Below the pieces are notes generated by a model that saw only the letters and a program-made list of their open reading frames with translations, was not told the DNA's origin and searched no databases. From contig CAMCBT010000001.1 of assembly GCA_945873115.1 (NCBI GenBank), positions 82,327 through 146,326 of the forward strand: a stretch of DNA of 64,000 nucleotides, written 5' to 3'. Each line of letters opens with the position of its first letter. The stretch's first letter is position 1. This stretch comes from an uncultured Mitsuokella sp. (GTDB lineage: Bacteria; Bacillota; Negativicutes; Selenomonadales; Selenomonadaceae). The position numbers and the translations under genes were made by a program. Shown piece after piece: positions 35,211 to 44,132 of this stretch.

Positions 35211-36262
35211 TATCCGATCATTTCCTTACTTTGTAGCGATTGGAAAACCTGTGTCGATATTCTATGGGCTCGATACAGCTCTTTCAGCGACATTTCCATG
35301 GTCTGCATGCCGAGCTGGGAATTGCTCATCATGACGCTCTCGAGCTGTGCATATTTTCCCTGACGAATTAAATTGGTTACAGCAGGCGTTCGGAGTAAAA
35401 TCTCTGTCTGAGGGAGCAAACCACCGTCTGCTTTTGGGATGAGGCACTGGGTAAGAATGACTTCCATGGTCATGGCAACGCGGGAACGGATGGAGTCTCG
35501 TTCCTCGTATGGGAAAAACCCCTCTATACGTGCGATAGCTTCTGTGGCTCTTCTTGCGTGCAGAGTTGCAAAGACAAGAATGCCGCTTTCTGCTGCCATC
35601 AATGCCGTATGCATTGAGTCAGCATCTCGAATCTCTCCAAGAAAAAGTACATCAGGTCGCTCCCGGAGAGCACTTTTCAGGGCTGTGGAAAAGGTCGGGA
35701 AGTCACTTCCCAATTCCCGCTGGCTGACAAGCGACTTCGCCGTGGGAAAGATATATTCGATGGGGTCTTCCAAGGTGAGAATGTGCAGTGCGTCCCTTTG
35801 GTTCAGAATGTTTAGAAAGGAAGCGATAGTGGTACTCTTGCCAGCCCCGGTGTGTCCACAAACAAGCACGAGACCATGATGGGTCTTTAATAGGTTATTC
35901 CAGATGGGGAGAGGATGGATAGTAAAAAGATTCGGTATGAAAGCCGGCAGAAGGCGAAGTGCTATGGCACGACATCCTCTGGTATGGTAGGCATTCCCGC
36001 GCAGGCGATGCCCTTCATAGCTCCAGGAAAAGTCAATATCTTCACAGCGTGTAAAGGAGTCCACTCGGTTTTTATCCCATGTCTGATCAAAAATCCATGT
36101 CAGCAATTCTGGCTCCGCTTTGCAATCAAGTGCTCTGAGGACACCTTGCTCGCGCTGATAGATGAACCGGCCCTCTGTGATATAGATATCCGAAGCAGCC
36201 TTCTTGGAAGCTTCAGCGAGAAGATGGGATAAAAGAATCGGGGGATTCGTCTCCCATGCCAT
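35210..36262 (-). CDS. pilT: PilT-type retraction ATPase
   Basis: Hexameric ATPase that powers pilus retraction and twitching or DNA uptake. The 350-residue protein has a PAS-like N-terminal domain (ASDIYITEG at about 19-27), Walker A GHTGAGKSTTIASF, the Asp box LTLEDPIEYIF, Walker B DVLFLGEIRDADSM and the His box LVFATLHARRATEA. The C-terminal VTNLIRQGKYAQLESVM corresponds to the AIRNLIRE region specific for PilT. Its 5' end overlaps pilB by 50 nt, unusually long but supported by conserved sequence on both sides. Confidence 0.92.
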   Translation of the reverse strand: MAWETNPPILLSHLLAEASKKAASDIYITEGRFIYQREQGVLRALDCKAEPELLTWIFDQTWDKNRVDSFTRCEDIDFSWSYEGHRLRGNAYHTRGCRAIALRLLPAFIPNLFTIHPLPIWNNLLKTHHGLVLVCGHTGAGKSTTIASFLNILNQRDALHILTLEDPIEYIFPTAKSLVSQRELGSDFPTFSTALKSALRERPDVLFLGEIRDADSMHTALMAAESGILVFATLHARRATEAIARIEGFFPYEERDSIRSRVAMTMEVILTQCLIPKADGGLLPQTEILLRTPAVTNLIRQGKYAQLESVMMSNSQLGMQTMEMSLKELYRAHRISTQVFQSLQSKEMIG

Positions 36263-37484
36263 AAAGCACCCTCCTTACCTCTTCGTCTGTGGTCAGACCG
36301 GATTGTATCTTTTCCTTTCCATCTGCCTCCAGCGGAATCAGATGGGCGCGTCTGGCCGCCTCCTCCATTTTATGACGCGGTGCTCGCATGAGAATCAGCT
36401 CGCGTATTTCATCGGAGACAACTAGCACTTCTTGTAGTGCAATGCGTCCTTCATATTGTACAAGGGAGTCCTTTATTGGGAGGTCTGCAGCTTCGGATTT
36501 CATCTTGGCGGAATCCAAGGGAGCCGCAGGAGCAACACGTCTCACTAGGCGTTGACCGATAACTCCCTCAAGAGTTTCTGCCAAAAGATAGGGCTCCACA
36601 TCCATCTCAAGGAGCCGGTAGATTACCGAGACAGAGGTGGAGGCATGGATGCTTGTCATTAGAAGGTGGCCCGTCAGTGCGATGCGCACAGCCATCTGCG
36701 CTGTCTTTGCATCACGAATTTCCCCCAGCAGAATCTTTTCTGCATCCTGTCGAAGAACAGCCCGTAATCCTGCAATATAATCGAGTCCGGCCTTTTCATT
36801 GACCTGCACCTGGGTGATTCCTGCTATTTTGCGCTCAATGGGATCTTCCAGGGTCATCAGGCTGGAAGAAGTCTTGTTCAGCTCAGATAAAGCTGCATAG
36901 AGCGTGGTAGTCTTTCCTGAATTCATTGGTCCCGCTAATATGACAAGGCCGGAGGGACGATGAATGAGTTTCCGGACGGCGCTTAGATTCGTAGGGGTAA
37001 AGCCAAGCTCTTCCATCCGAAGAAGACGCTCCTCAAGATCCATCAGTCGGAGAACAATGGTTTCTCCGTAAATGGAGGGGATTGTCGACACGCGGATATC
37101 GAGGGTTCCCTCCTTTGATTCAAAGGAAATGCTACCGTCAAGAGGGCGCGTCTTTTGGGCACTGTCCATCCCACCCATTACCTTAAAACGGGAGGTCAGG
37201 TTATCGCCGATTTTTGAGGGAATATGCACAGGGCATTCCCATAAGAGACCATCTATCCGGTATCGAAGGCGAATGTCCTTTTCCTGCGGCTCGATATGCA
37301 CATCGCTGGCATTCAGTTCCCTTCCATAGGAAAGAAGGAAATTTGCCAGCTGGACAATACTTGAGCCTTGCCGTGCATGGGGATCCGGCGTGTGTAATTC
37401 GAAACGGATTTTTTTCAAGAGCAGTTGAAGCTCGTGAATCAATTTTTCTTGGCAGGTACTTCGATTGGATTGTTGTAGTATCAT
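36213..37484 (-). CDS. pilB: PilB/GspE-type assembly ATPase lacking the Cys motif
   Basis: Extension ATPase for pilin assembly. At 423 residues it is short because the N-terminal MshEN domain is absent. Motifs are DVHIEPQEKDIRLRYRIDG (split here as DVHIEPQ and RYRIDG), Walker A GPMNSGKTTTLY, Asp box MTLEDPIE, Walker B ILLGEIRDAKTA and His box LLMTSIHAST. The region after RLVRR normally holds a zinc-binding CxxC...CxxC; here it reads VAPAAPLDSAKMK with no Cys. Walker A has MN where TG is usual. The ATG overlaps the nadE stop by 4 nt. Confidence 0.9.
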   Translation of the reverse strand: MILQQSNRSTCQEKLIHELQLLLKKIRFELHTPDPHARQGSSIVQLANFLLSYGRELNASDVHIEPQEKDIRLRYRIDGLLWECPVHIPSKIGDNLTSRFKVMGGMDSAQKTRPLDGSISFESKEGTLDIRVSTIPSIYGETIVLRLMDLEERLLRMEELGFTPTNLSAVRKLIHRPSGLVILAGPMNSGKTTTLYAALSELNKTSSSLMTLEDPIERKIAGITQVQVNEKAGLDYIAGLRAVLRQDAEKILLGEIRDAKTAQMAVRIALTGHLLMTSIHASTSVSVIYRLLEMDVEPYLLAETLEGVIGQRLVRRVAPAAPLDSAKMKSEAADLPIKDSLVQYEGRIALQEVLVVSDEIRELILMRAPRHKMEEAARRAHLIPLEADGKEKIQSGLTTDEEVRRVLYGMGDESPDSFIPSSR

Positions 37485-39367
37485 TTTTTCAGCAGCCTTG
37501 CTTTACGCTCCAGATAGTCCCGTGTATAATATACGCCATTTTGGGATTCTCGGTAGTCAAAGCCGTAGGCTCTCCTGCTGACTGCTAAAATAGGTGGGGC
37601 CTGTATACGCTTCGCAATGGCCATACCGGAAAAAAGTCCCCACCAATGCTCCAGGTCCTCAATAAAATCCTTAGCGCTCGGGAAATACGTGGATACAAGG
37701 CCAGACGCACAGCCGATATTTTCCTCCAGGGAGCCTTCTTCATACCATTTCAAAAGTTCCTCCGGGGTGGCCTGCTCCCATCGTTCCACAAAGGCTCGGA
37801 ACAAGAAGTCATGGTATGGGTAGCGGATGGGATCGCCTTTTCCCTCATCCACGTTTTGACGCGCGGACAATTCAGCGCTGGGTACAATATCAATAATCCC
37901 CTGCGGAATCACTTTAGAGTCGTAGACAACCGTATTCATGTACTGGGCAAGGTCATAAATCTGGAATTTCCACAAGTCGGCCAGTGCAGCTAGAAAGCCG
38001 GATTGATCGCCGTACAGGGTGGAATACCCTACCGTTGTTTCCGCCTTATTGGCATTACAGGTAAAGCCACCACCAAAGGCAGCAGCAACACCTGCGAGGA
38101 TACGAGCACTGCGGTCGCGTGCCTGGATATTTTCTGTGACAAAGGAAGAGACAGCGAGATGCTCTTTCGTGCTTGCTCCCAGGTCATATAATGGCGTGGC
38201 TTCAAGCTGCTTAACGGTGTGTTCGACGGATTCCTGGATGGGAAGAATCATGTATTTGCAGCCCAGATTGTGTGCAAGCTCTTCGGATAAGCCTTTTGTC
38301 GTTTCCGAATTGAAAACACTTGGCATATTGACAAGGAGAAGGTTTTCTCTTTCCACAACTTGCGCATATAATGCGGCTGCAACAGCGGAATCGATGCCGC
38401 CGGATATACCAATGACCACCTTGTCCATGTGAATATTTTCCAAAAAGTGGCGTACACCATAGTGGAGCGCCTGATAGACACTGGCGATGCCTTGCTTCTC
38501 TGGAAGCCTCAGGGCTCGTGGTGCAGGCTTCTCTTCCAAATTCAAAATACAGAGATGTTCCTGATAGGATGGAGCACAGGCGAGAATCTCTCCCGTGCCG
38601 GCGTAGGCAGTAGAGGCCCCATCAAAGGTGTAAACTGTCTTTCCATTATTTTGCAGGCCGATGCAATTCACATAAAAAAGAGACTTTTTGGCATGCTCTG
38701 CATGCTTGGAGAACAGGCGGTTTCGCTTTTCGTTCTTCCCAAGGGTATAGGGGGAGGCGGATATGTTGACGAAGAAATCCACACCCTTTTCCTCCAGGAT
38801 TCGTAGGGGGGATAGCTCATAATCCTCGTTCCAGGCATCCTCGCAGAGAAGGCCTCCCAGTCGATAGCTCTTGCCCTCCATCGTAATGGAAATGGGGGAG
38901 AGTAGCTCGGCAGGAGTGGTGCTCTGTTCTCGGGCAAGCTTTTGCAGGCTGAAGAAATGGCGGGAATCATCAAATTCCCGATAGTTGGGCATCAATGTCT
39001 TGATGAGAAAGGGGTAGGGCATGCATTCGGGTTTCACAAGCTGCCTGTTTTGTGCAACGAACATGGCATTGTACTTTCGTACTCGCCCGTCGTTGTTTTT
39101 CTTGTTCCAGTCAACAGCAATATTTCCAAAGATGATATGGATACCGTCGGCAGCTTCAATGATCTGTTTTCCATAGGCTTCGCAATCCCGGAGAAAGGCT
39201 GTTTTTTCCCAGGTATCACCTAGGAGATATCCTGGTACGGCCATTTCAGGGAAAATGATAAGCTGAACATTTTGCTCTTTTGCATTATTCACAAGATGCA
39301 ATATGGTTTCCGTATTTTTATCAGGATGCCCAGGAATGACCTCGATTTGAGCCATGGCTATCTTCAT
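37481..39367 (-). CDS. nadE: Glutamine-dependent NAD+ synthetase
   Basis: Final step of NAD synthesis: amidates nicotinic acid adenine dinucleotide using ammonia released from glutamine. The 628-residue protein has an N-terminal nitrilase-type glutaminase domain (about 1-270, with IFPEMAVPGY, LLCEDAW holding the nucleophile Cys) and a C-terminal synthetase domain with the P-loop GISGGIDSAVAAAL and YSTLYGDQSGFLAAL. Start ATG 39367 gives MKIAMAQIEVIPG and follows GGCGGAAG; a 49-residue upstream extension lacks similarity and is rejected. It is the first gene of the nadE-pilB-pilT-pilC unit. Confidence 0.95.
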   Translation of the reverse strand: MKIAMAQIEVIPGHPDKNTETILHLVNNAKEQNVQLIIFPEMAVPGYLLGDTWEKTAFLRDCEAYGKQIIEAADGIHIIFGNIAVDWNKKNNDGRVRKYNAMFVAQNRQLVKPECMPYPFLIKTLMPNYREFDDSRHFFSLQKLAREQSTTPAELLSPISITMEGKSYRLGGLLCEDAWNEDYELSPLRILEEKGVDFFVNISASPYTLGKNEKRNRLFSKHAEHAKKSLFYVNCIGLQNNGKTVYTFDGASTAYAGTGEILACAPSYQEHLCILNLEEKPAPRALRLPEKQGIASVYQALHYGVRHFLENIHMDKVVIGISGGIDSAVAAALYAQVVERENLLLVNMPSVFNSETTKGLSEELAHNLGCKYMILPIQESVEHTVKQLEATPLYDLGASTKEHLAVSSFVTENIQARDRSARILAGVAAAFGGGFTCNANKAETTVGYSTLYGDQSGFLAALADLWKFQIYDLAQYMNTVVYDSKVIPQGIIDIVPSAELSARQNVDEGKGDPIRYPYHDFLFRAFVERWEQATPEELLKWYEEGSLEENIGCASGLVSTYFPSAKDFIEDLEHWWGLFSGMAIAKRIQAPPILAVSRRAYGFDYRESQNGVYYTRDYLERKARLLKK

Positions 39368-39477
39368 ATTTCTTCCGCCTTTCTTTTTGGAGAGGTTTGT
39401 GGTAGTATAGGCATATGTGTGCAATCCTTTGGTGATCCGGCACACGATTTTTGTTTTGGAAGGATGTGGTGGTTGCG

Positions 39478-39963
39478 ATGGGAAAGAAAAAACAAAGCAA
39501 GACAAATGCGGCACGGATACTGGATAGACTCAAAATCCCCTATACGTTAAAGGAATATCCGGTGGATGAGAGTGACCTCTCTGCCGTTCATGTAGCTACT
39601 TCTATTGGAATGCCTGTAGAAATGATATTCAAAACGCTTGTTGCACGTGGTGACAAGACGGGAATTCTCATGGCCGTCATTCCAGGGGCAGAAGAGCTCG
39701 ATATGAAAGCAATCGCCAACATTTCTGGGAACAAACGGGTGGAAATGGTTCACCTTAAAGAGGTTTTCGATTTGACTGGGTACATACGAGGGGGATGCTC
39801 TCCCTTGGGCGCCAAAAAGCAATATCCAGTCTACATAGATGGGCATGTGCTCCAGCAAAAAGAAATTGCTGTAAGTGCTGGAAAGCGTGGCGAACAGCTT
39901 ATCCTGACACCGGAGAATCTGATTCGTGCGACAGAGGCGATAGTGGGCAAGCTTATTCGGTAA
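39478..39963 (+). CDS. ybaK: YbaK/EbsC-family Cys-tRNA(Pro) deacylase
   Basis: Trans-editing enzyme that hydrolyses mischarged Cys-tRNA(Pro). The 161-residue single-domain protein has KTNAARILDRLKIPY at the N-terminus, PVEMIFKTLVARGD with the catalytic Lys, and GYIRGGCSPLGAKK near the substrate site. ATG 39478 is preferred because it gives the common MGKKKQSKTNA start; a TTG at 39451 is in frame. It diverges from nadE across a 110-nt spacer in which I see no convincing promoter on either strand. Confidence 0.92.
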   Translation: MGKKKQSKTNAARILDRLKIPYTLKEYPVDESDLSAVHVATSIGMPVEMIFKTLVARGDKTGILMAVIPGAEELDMKAIANISGNKRVEMVHLKEVFDLTGYIRGGCSPLGAKKQYPVYIDGHVLQQKEIAVSAGKRGEQLILTPENLIRATEAIVGKLIR

Positions 39964-40137
39964 GCTATATGAACTCCTTTGTACAGAGTAAAGAACCATA
40001 TTTCTATACCGATTTATCAGTTTATCGTCTAACATTCTAGCACAAAATTGCGAAAAAAGCACGAACTCCGCAGATTGCAATGGATGGAAGGCCCTTGCAA
40101 TTGTCAAAAATTTATGATAGACTTTCTACAGAATTTG

Positions 40138-40245
40138 TCTTTGGGGCGGGGTGTGATTCCCCACCGGCGGTAAAGCCCGCAAGCCGTGACAGGCATGACT
40201 CGGTGAAATTCCGAGGCCGACCGTACAGTCGGGAAGGGAAAAGAT
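40138..40245 (+). promoter_or_regulatory. FMN riboswitch (RFN element)
   Basis: Conserved RFN blocks occur in order: GGGGCGGGGTGTGATTCCCC, ACCGGCGGTAAAGCCCGC, AGCCGTGACAGGCATGACTC, GGTGAAATTCCGAGGCCGAC and AGTCGGGAAGGGAAAAGA. Helix P1 can close with TCTTT (40138-40142) and AAAGA (40240-40244). It lies upstream of ribD and should switch the rib operon off when FMN binds. The 174 nt between ybaK and this element hold no gene. Confidence 0.97.
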
Positions 40246-40272
40246 GAATACGTGCTTTTTGCATGCATTCCT

Positions 40273-40298
40273 AGCCGCCAAGCAATTGGCGGCTTTTC
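40273..40298 (+). terminator. Expression-platform terminator of the FMN riboswitch
   Basis: A perfect 9-bp stem AGCCGCCAA/TTGGCGGCT with a GCAA loop is followed by TTTC. It lies 28 nt after the aptamer and 44 nt before ribD, the position expected for transcriptional control of the riboflavin operon. Confidence 0.88.
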
Positions 40299-40341
40299 TT
40301 ATACCTCAGGATATGAATTTGATGAAAGCTGAGGTGATTTT

Positions 40342-41448
40342 TTGCAGGACGAAGATTACATGCGAGAGGCTCTTCGCATTGCATCCTTTGCGAGGGGACG
40401 CACCTCTCCGAATCCGCTTGTCGGTGCTGTTATCGTTCGAGAAGGGCGAATCATTGCGGAAGGGTGGCATAGGAAGGCCGGTACCCAGCATGCAGAGATA
40501 CATGCACTTGCCATGGCGGGCGATTTGGCAAAGGGGGCAACCCTTTATGTTACGTTGGAGCCATGCTCCCATTTTGGGAGGACAGGTCCCTGTGCGGAGG
40601 CCATCGTCAAAAGTGGTATCCAGCGTGTAGTCGTCGCAATGGAGGATCCCAACCCAAAGGTTTCTGGTAGAGGCTGTCAGATTTTGCGGGACCATGGGAT
40701 AGAGGTTACGCTGGGGGTGCTGGAAAGAGATGCTCGTGCACTGAACGAAGTATTTCTTCACTGGATCACAACCGGGCGCCCCTTCGTCACCTTGAAGACG
40801 GCCATGTCCCTTGATGGGAAGATTGCGACGTCCAGTGGGGAATCAAAATGGATTACAGGCGAAAAAGCTCGCAGTTATGTTCACCAGCTTCGAGATGCCT
40901 CCGATGCGATTCTCGTGGGAATCGGAACGGTGCTTGCCGATGATCCGAGCTTGACAACGCGGCTGGCAGAGGGGAACGGGAAAAATCCTAAACGGATTAT
41001 TCTTGACAGTATGGCGAGGATCCCGCTTGATTCCAAGGTTTTGACGGATGAGCAGGCTGAGACAATTATAGCGGTCACATCTAGGGCCCCAAAAGATCGC
41101 GTGAACAGCCTTTGCAACACAGGGGCTACTATCCTTATGGCAGGGGATGGAGAGGTAGCGGATTTGCCTATTCTTCTCTCTGAGCTTGGAAAACGGGAGA
41201 TTACTTCTCTTTTTGTCGAGGGTGGCTCCCGTGTCAATGATGCATTTTTACGTGCTGGACTGATTGATAAGGTGTATGCCTTTATTGCACCACTCCTGCT
41301 CGGAGGAGAGAGTGCGCCCACTCCTGTGGGAGGAAAGGGCGTGCAGAAGCTGTCTGATGCACTTGTCTTAGATCGCATGTCTGTGCAGTCTTTGGGGCAG
41401 GACGTTCTTTTAGAAGCTTATCCACGGATAGCACAGGAGAATCCTTGA
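40342..41448 (+). CDS. ribD: Bifunctional riboflavin deaminase/reductase RibD
   Basis: Second and third steps of riboflavin synthesis. The 368-residue protein has an N-terminal deaminase domain (about 1-145) with the zinc site HAEIHAL and EPCSHFGRTGPC, and a C-terminal reductase domain (about 146-360) with LKTAMSLDGKIA, SDAILVGIGTVLADDPSLT and VEGGSRVNDAFL. The TTG start at 40342 follows GAGGTGA. It is the first gene after the FMN riboswitch. Confidence 0.97.
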   Translation: MQDEDYMREALRIASFARGRTSPNPLVGAVIVREGRIIAEGWHRKAGTQHAEIHALAMAGDLAKGATLYVTLEPCSHFGRTGPCAEAIVKSGIQRVVVAMEDPNPKVSGRGCQILRDHGIEVTLGVLERDARALNEVFLHWITTGRPFVTLKTAMSLDGKIATSSGESKWITGEKARSYVHQLRDASDAILVGIGTVLADDPSLTTRLAEGNGKNPKRIILDSMARIPLDSKVLTDEQAETIIAVTSRAPKDRVNSLCNTGATILMAGDGEVADLPILLSELGKREITSLFVEGGSRVNDAFLRAGLIDKVYAFIAPLLLGGESAPTPVGGKGVQKLSDALVLDRMSVQSLGQDVLLEAYPRIAQENP

Positions 41449-41449
41449 G

Positions 41450-42082
41450 ATGTTTACAGGAATTGTCGAAGAGCTTGGTGAGATTGTCTCTTTCCAGCAG
41501 GGAAGCGTGACGATAGCTGCACAACGTATTTTAGAGGATGTGCATATTGGAGACAGCATAGCTGTCAATGGGATATGTTTGACTGTTACGCAATTTGGTC
41601 GCACAAGCTTTCAAGCAGATGTCATGCCGGAAACCGTCCGCAGAACCTCCCTTGAAAATCTTTACAAAGGTAGCAAGGTCAATCTGGAAAGGGCGCTCTT
41701 GCCCACAACTCGTATGGGAGGACATATTGTCACCGGCCATATTGATGGAACTGGAGAGGTTGTTTCCTTTCGGACGGAGGGGAATGCAATCCTGCTCCAG
41801 GTAAAGGCTCCACAGGATTTGCTCACGGGGATTGTGGAGAAAGGTTCCGTTGCATTAGACGGTATTAGCTTGACAGTGGCTACAGTAGACGCAACAGGCT
41901 TTTCTGTCAGCTTGATTCCCCATACGCGACAGGTTACAAATCTTGGGACAAAGAGAGAAGGCGACCTCATCAATATTGAGACGGATATTCTCGGAAAATA
42001 CGTTGAAAGGCTTATGAATTCGGTTCCTGGAATAGAACCAAGCAGACTTACGCATGATTTTTTTCAGAAAAACGGATTCTAA
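41450..42082 (+). CDS. ribE: Riboflavin synthase alpha chain
   Basis: Dismutates two 6,7-dimethyl-8-ribityllumazine molecules to riboflavin. The 210-residue protein consists of two homologous barrels: MFTGIVEELGEIV... with SIAVNGICLTV, and HIVTGHIDGTGEVV with VALDGISLTVA. ATG 41450 directly follows the ribD stop and has GGAGAA upstream. Also called RibC in E. coli. Confidence 0.97.
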   Translation: MFTGIVEELGEIVSFQQGSVTIAAQRILEDVHIGDSIAVNGICLTVTQFGRTSFQADVMPETVRRTSLENLYKGSKVNLERALLPTTRMGGHIVTGHIDGTGEVVSFRTEGNAILLQVKAPQDLLTGIVEKGSVALDGISLTVATVDATGFSVSLIPHTRQVTNLGTKREGDLINIETDILGKYVERLMNSVPGIEPSRLTHDFFQKNGF

Positions 42083-42100
42083 AATCTGGGAGGTAGGAAT

Positions 42101-43318
42101 ATGTCAGATTTTGCAACAGTAGAGCAGGCAATTGAAGATATAAAAAACGGGCGAATGCTTGTTGTGGTGGACGATGAGAATCGGGAAAACGAAGGAGATA
42201 TCATCTGTGCTGCAGAGACACTGACGCCGGAGCAGATCAACTTTATGGCGACCTATGCCAAGGGACTCATCTGTACGCCTATCGATGGCAAGCGTCTCGA
42301 TGAGCTTCAGATTGGTCAGATGGTTGCCAATAATACGGACAACCATGAGACGGCATTTACCGTATCCATCGATGCCTATGATACGGATACGGGAATATCT
42401 GCCTTTGAGCGTTGCCACACGGTAAAAAAGCTCTTGGATCCCAAAGCGAAGCCCGCAAGCTTCCGTCGCCCGGGACATATCTTTCCCCTTCGCTCCGTAG
42501 AGGGTGGTGTTTTGCGTCGTGCAGGCCATACGGAGACCACAACGGATCTTGCACGCCTCGCCGGTTTCTTCCCCTGTGGAATGTGCTGCGAAATTATGGA
42601 CGATGACGGGCACATGATGCGTACTCCGAAATTGAAGGAGTTCGCGAAAAAGCATAGCCTGAACATCATTACGGTAGAGCAGCTTATTGCCTATCGAAAG
42701 CGCACGGAAAACTTCGTGCACGAAGTGGCGGATGTGGACTTTCCCAGCAAATATGGGCACTTCCGTCTGCATGCTTATGAAAATGACTTGAATAAGCATT
42801 GCGATATTGCCATTGTCAAGGGGGATGTTCGAGGCAAAAGTGATGTCCTTGTGCGCGTCCACTCGGAGTGCCTGACAGGCGATGCACTGGGCTCCATGCG
42901 TTGTGACTGTGGCGACCAGCTGGCCCTTGCTCTCCAAAAGATTGAAAAGGAGGGGGAAGGCGTTGTCCTCTATATGCGTCAGGAGGGCAGAGGAATCGGC
43001 CTCGCCAATAAGATTCGCGCCTATGCGCTCCAGGATCAGGGCCGTGATACGGTGGAGGCAAATGTGGAGCTTGGCTTTGCACCGGATCTTCGCGATTACG
43101 GAATCGGTGCGCAGATTCTTGCTGATCTTGGGCTTACGTCTATTCGCCTTTTGACCAATAACCCTGCAAAGCGTGCAGGCCTGGAGGGCTACGGGCTTAA
43201 GATTTCCGGTCGCGTTCCACTTGTAATTCATGCCAATAAATTTGATCGAAAATACATGACCGTGAAGAGAGAGAAGATGGGTCATATTCTCTCGGATGAA
43301 GATTTGAATGATAAATGA
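42101..43318 (+). CDS. ribBA: Bifunctional DHBP synthase/GTP cyclohydrolase II RibBA
   Basis: Feeds both branches of riboflavin synthesis. The 405-residue fusion has an N-terminal 3,4-dihydroxy-2-butanone 4-phosphate synthase domain (about 1-200) with VDDENRENEGDI and RRAGHTETTTDLARLAG, and a C-terminal GTP cyclohydrolase II domain with the zinc Cys set HSECLTGDALGSMRCDCG and MRQEGRGIGLANKI. ATG 42101 follows GGGAGGTAGG. The operon is then interrupted by the remains of an unrelated gene before ribH. Confidence 0.97.
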   Translation: MSDFATVEQAIEDIKNGRMLVVVDDENRENEGDIICAAETLTPEQINFMATYAKGLICTPIDGKRLDELQIGQMVANNTDNHETAFTVSIDAYDTDTGISAFERCHTVKKLLDPKAKPASFRRPGHIFPLRSVEGGVLRRAGHTETTTDLARLAGFFPCGMCCEIMDDDGHMMRTPKLKEFAKKHSLNIITVEQLIAYRKRTENFVHEVADVDFPSKYGHFRLHAYENDLNKHCDIAIVKGDVRGKSDVLVRVHSECLTGDALGSMRCDCGDQLALALQKIEKEGEGVVLYMRQEGRGIGLANKIRAYALQDQGRDTVEANVELGFAPDLRDYGIGAQILADLGLTSIRLLTNNPAKRAGLEGYGLKISGRVPLVIHANKFDRKYMTVKREKMGHILSDEDLNDK

Positions 43319-43331
43319 GTGGTAGCGTAAA

Positions 43332-43640
43332 ATGAAAAGAATATTACTGGGAATACTCGACCAGTATGCTGATTGGGAAGCGGCCTATATTTCGACAGCC
43401 ATACATATGCTAGGAAAAAGTCGCTTTGAAGTACGTACGGTTTCCCTATAGAAAGAACCGATTCAATCGATTGGTGGCCTTTGCACAATACCAGATTATT
43501 CTGTTTCTACTGCACCGGATGGTGCGGAAGCACTGCTTTTAATTGGTGGACTAAGCTGGCGTGGTGATGATGCGAAACGTATGATACCTCTTGTTGAAAG
43601 ATATCGGAGGTCTGGGTATGTGGCTATGTTGGAAGGCTGA
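43332..43640 (+). pseudogene. Truncated DJ-1/PfpI-family (class I GATase-like) gene
   Basis: From ATG 43332 a frame gives MKRILLGILDQYADWEAAYI and so on until an in-frame TAG at 43449. The same frame then continues with KEPIQSIGG, ALLLIGGLSWRGDD and MIPLVERYRRSGYVA to a TGA at 43638. The pattern matches putative amidotransferase-like proteins of the DJ-1/PfpI family, which are about twice as long. The gene stops just where the nucleophile elbow (A-I-C) should follow and runs into the ribH ribosome-binding site. It therefore carries a nonsense mutation and a C-terminal deletion. Family assignment is by pattern recognition only. Confidence 0.75.
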
Positions 43641-43653
43641 GGAGGAGTAGAAA

Positions 43654-44121
43654 ATGGCCAATATCATTGAGGGCTATATTAATGGCAAAAATCTTAAATT
43701 TGGAATTGTCGTTGCCCGGTTTAACGAATTTATTACAAGCAAGCTTCTAGGAGGAGCACTCGATGCCCTGCATCGTCATGAGGTTCAGGATGAGGATGTG
43801 GACGTGGCCTGGGTGCCCGGCGCTTTTGAGATTCCTCTCGTGGCGAAGAAAATGGCAGAGAGCGGGCAATACGATGCTGTCATCTGCCTTGGCACAGTCA
43901 TCAGGGGATCGACCTCTCATTATGATTATGTCTGTAACGAGGTTTCCAAGGGTGTAGCACAGGTGGGGCTTAGCACAGGAGTCCCCACGATTTTCGGTGT
44001 GCTGACAACGGAAAATATCGAGCAGGCTGTGGAACGTGCAGGCACGAAGGCGGGCAACAAGGGTGCAGATGCAGCTGTTTCTGCTATGGAGATGGCAAGC
44101 CTGCTCAAGAAAATCGGGTAA
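43654..44121 (+). CDS. ribH: 6,7-dimethyl-8-ribityllumazine synthase
   Basis: Condenses the pyrimidine and butanone precursors; usually forms a 60-subunit capsid-like or pentameric assembly. The 155-residue protein has [52 protein letters not shown] with the catalytic His, and [18 protein letters not shown] follows CTGAGGAGGAG. It is the last riboflavin gene; the operon probably continues into the phosphoesterase gene 11 nt on. Confidence 0.97.
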   Translation: MANIIEGYINGKNLKFGIVVARFNEFITSKLLGGALDALHRHEVQDEDVDVAWVPGAFEIPLVAKKMAESGQYDAVICLGTVIRGSTSHYDYVCNEVSKGVAQVGLSTGVPTIFGVLTTENIEQAVERAGTKAGNKGADAAVSAMEMASLLKKIG

Positions 44122-44132
44122 GGTGATATGTC

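Noticed and set aside
40244..40630. Possible upstream protein starting at the end of the FMN riboswitch
   Set aside because: It runs through the terminator hairpin and overlaps ribD in another frame; no ribosome-binding site independent of the aptamer.
42104..43285. Minus-strand open frame of 393 codons opposite ribBA
   Set aside because: Mirror of a highly conserved fusion enzyme; no domain, promoter or Shine-Dalgarno on the minus strand.
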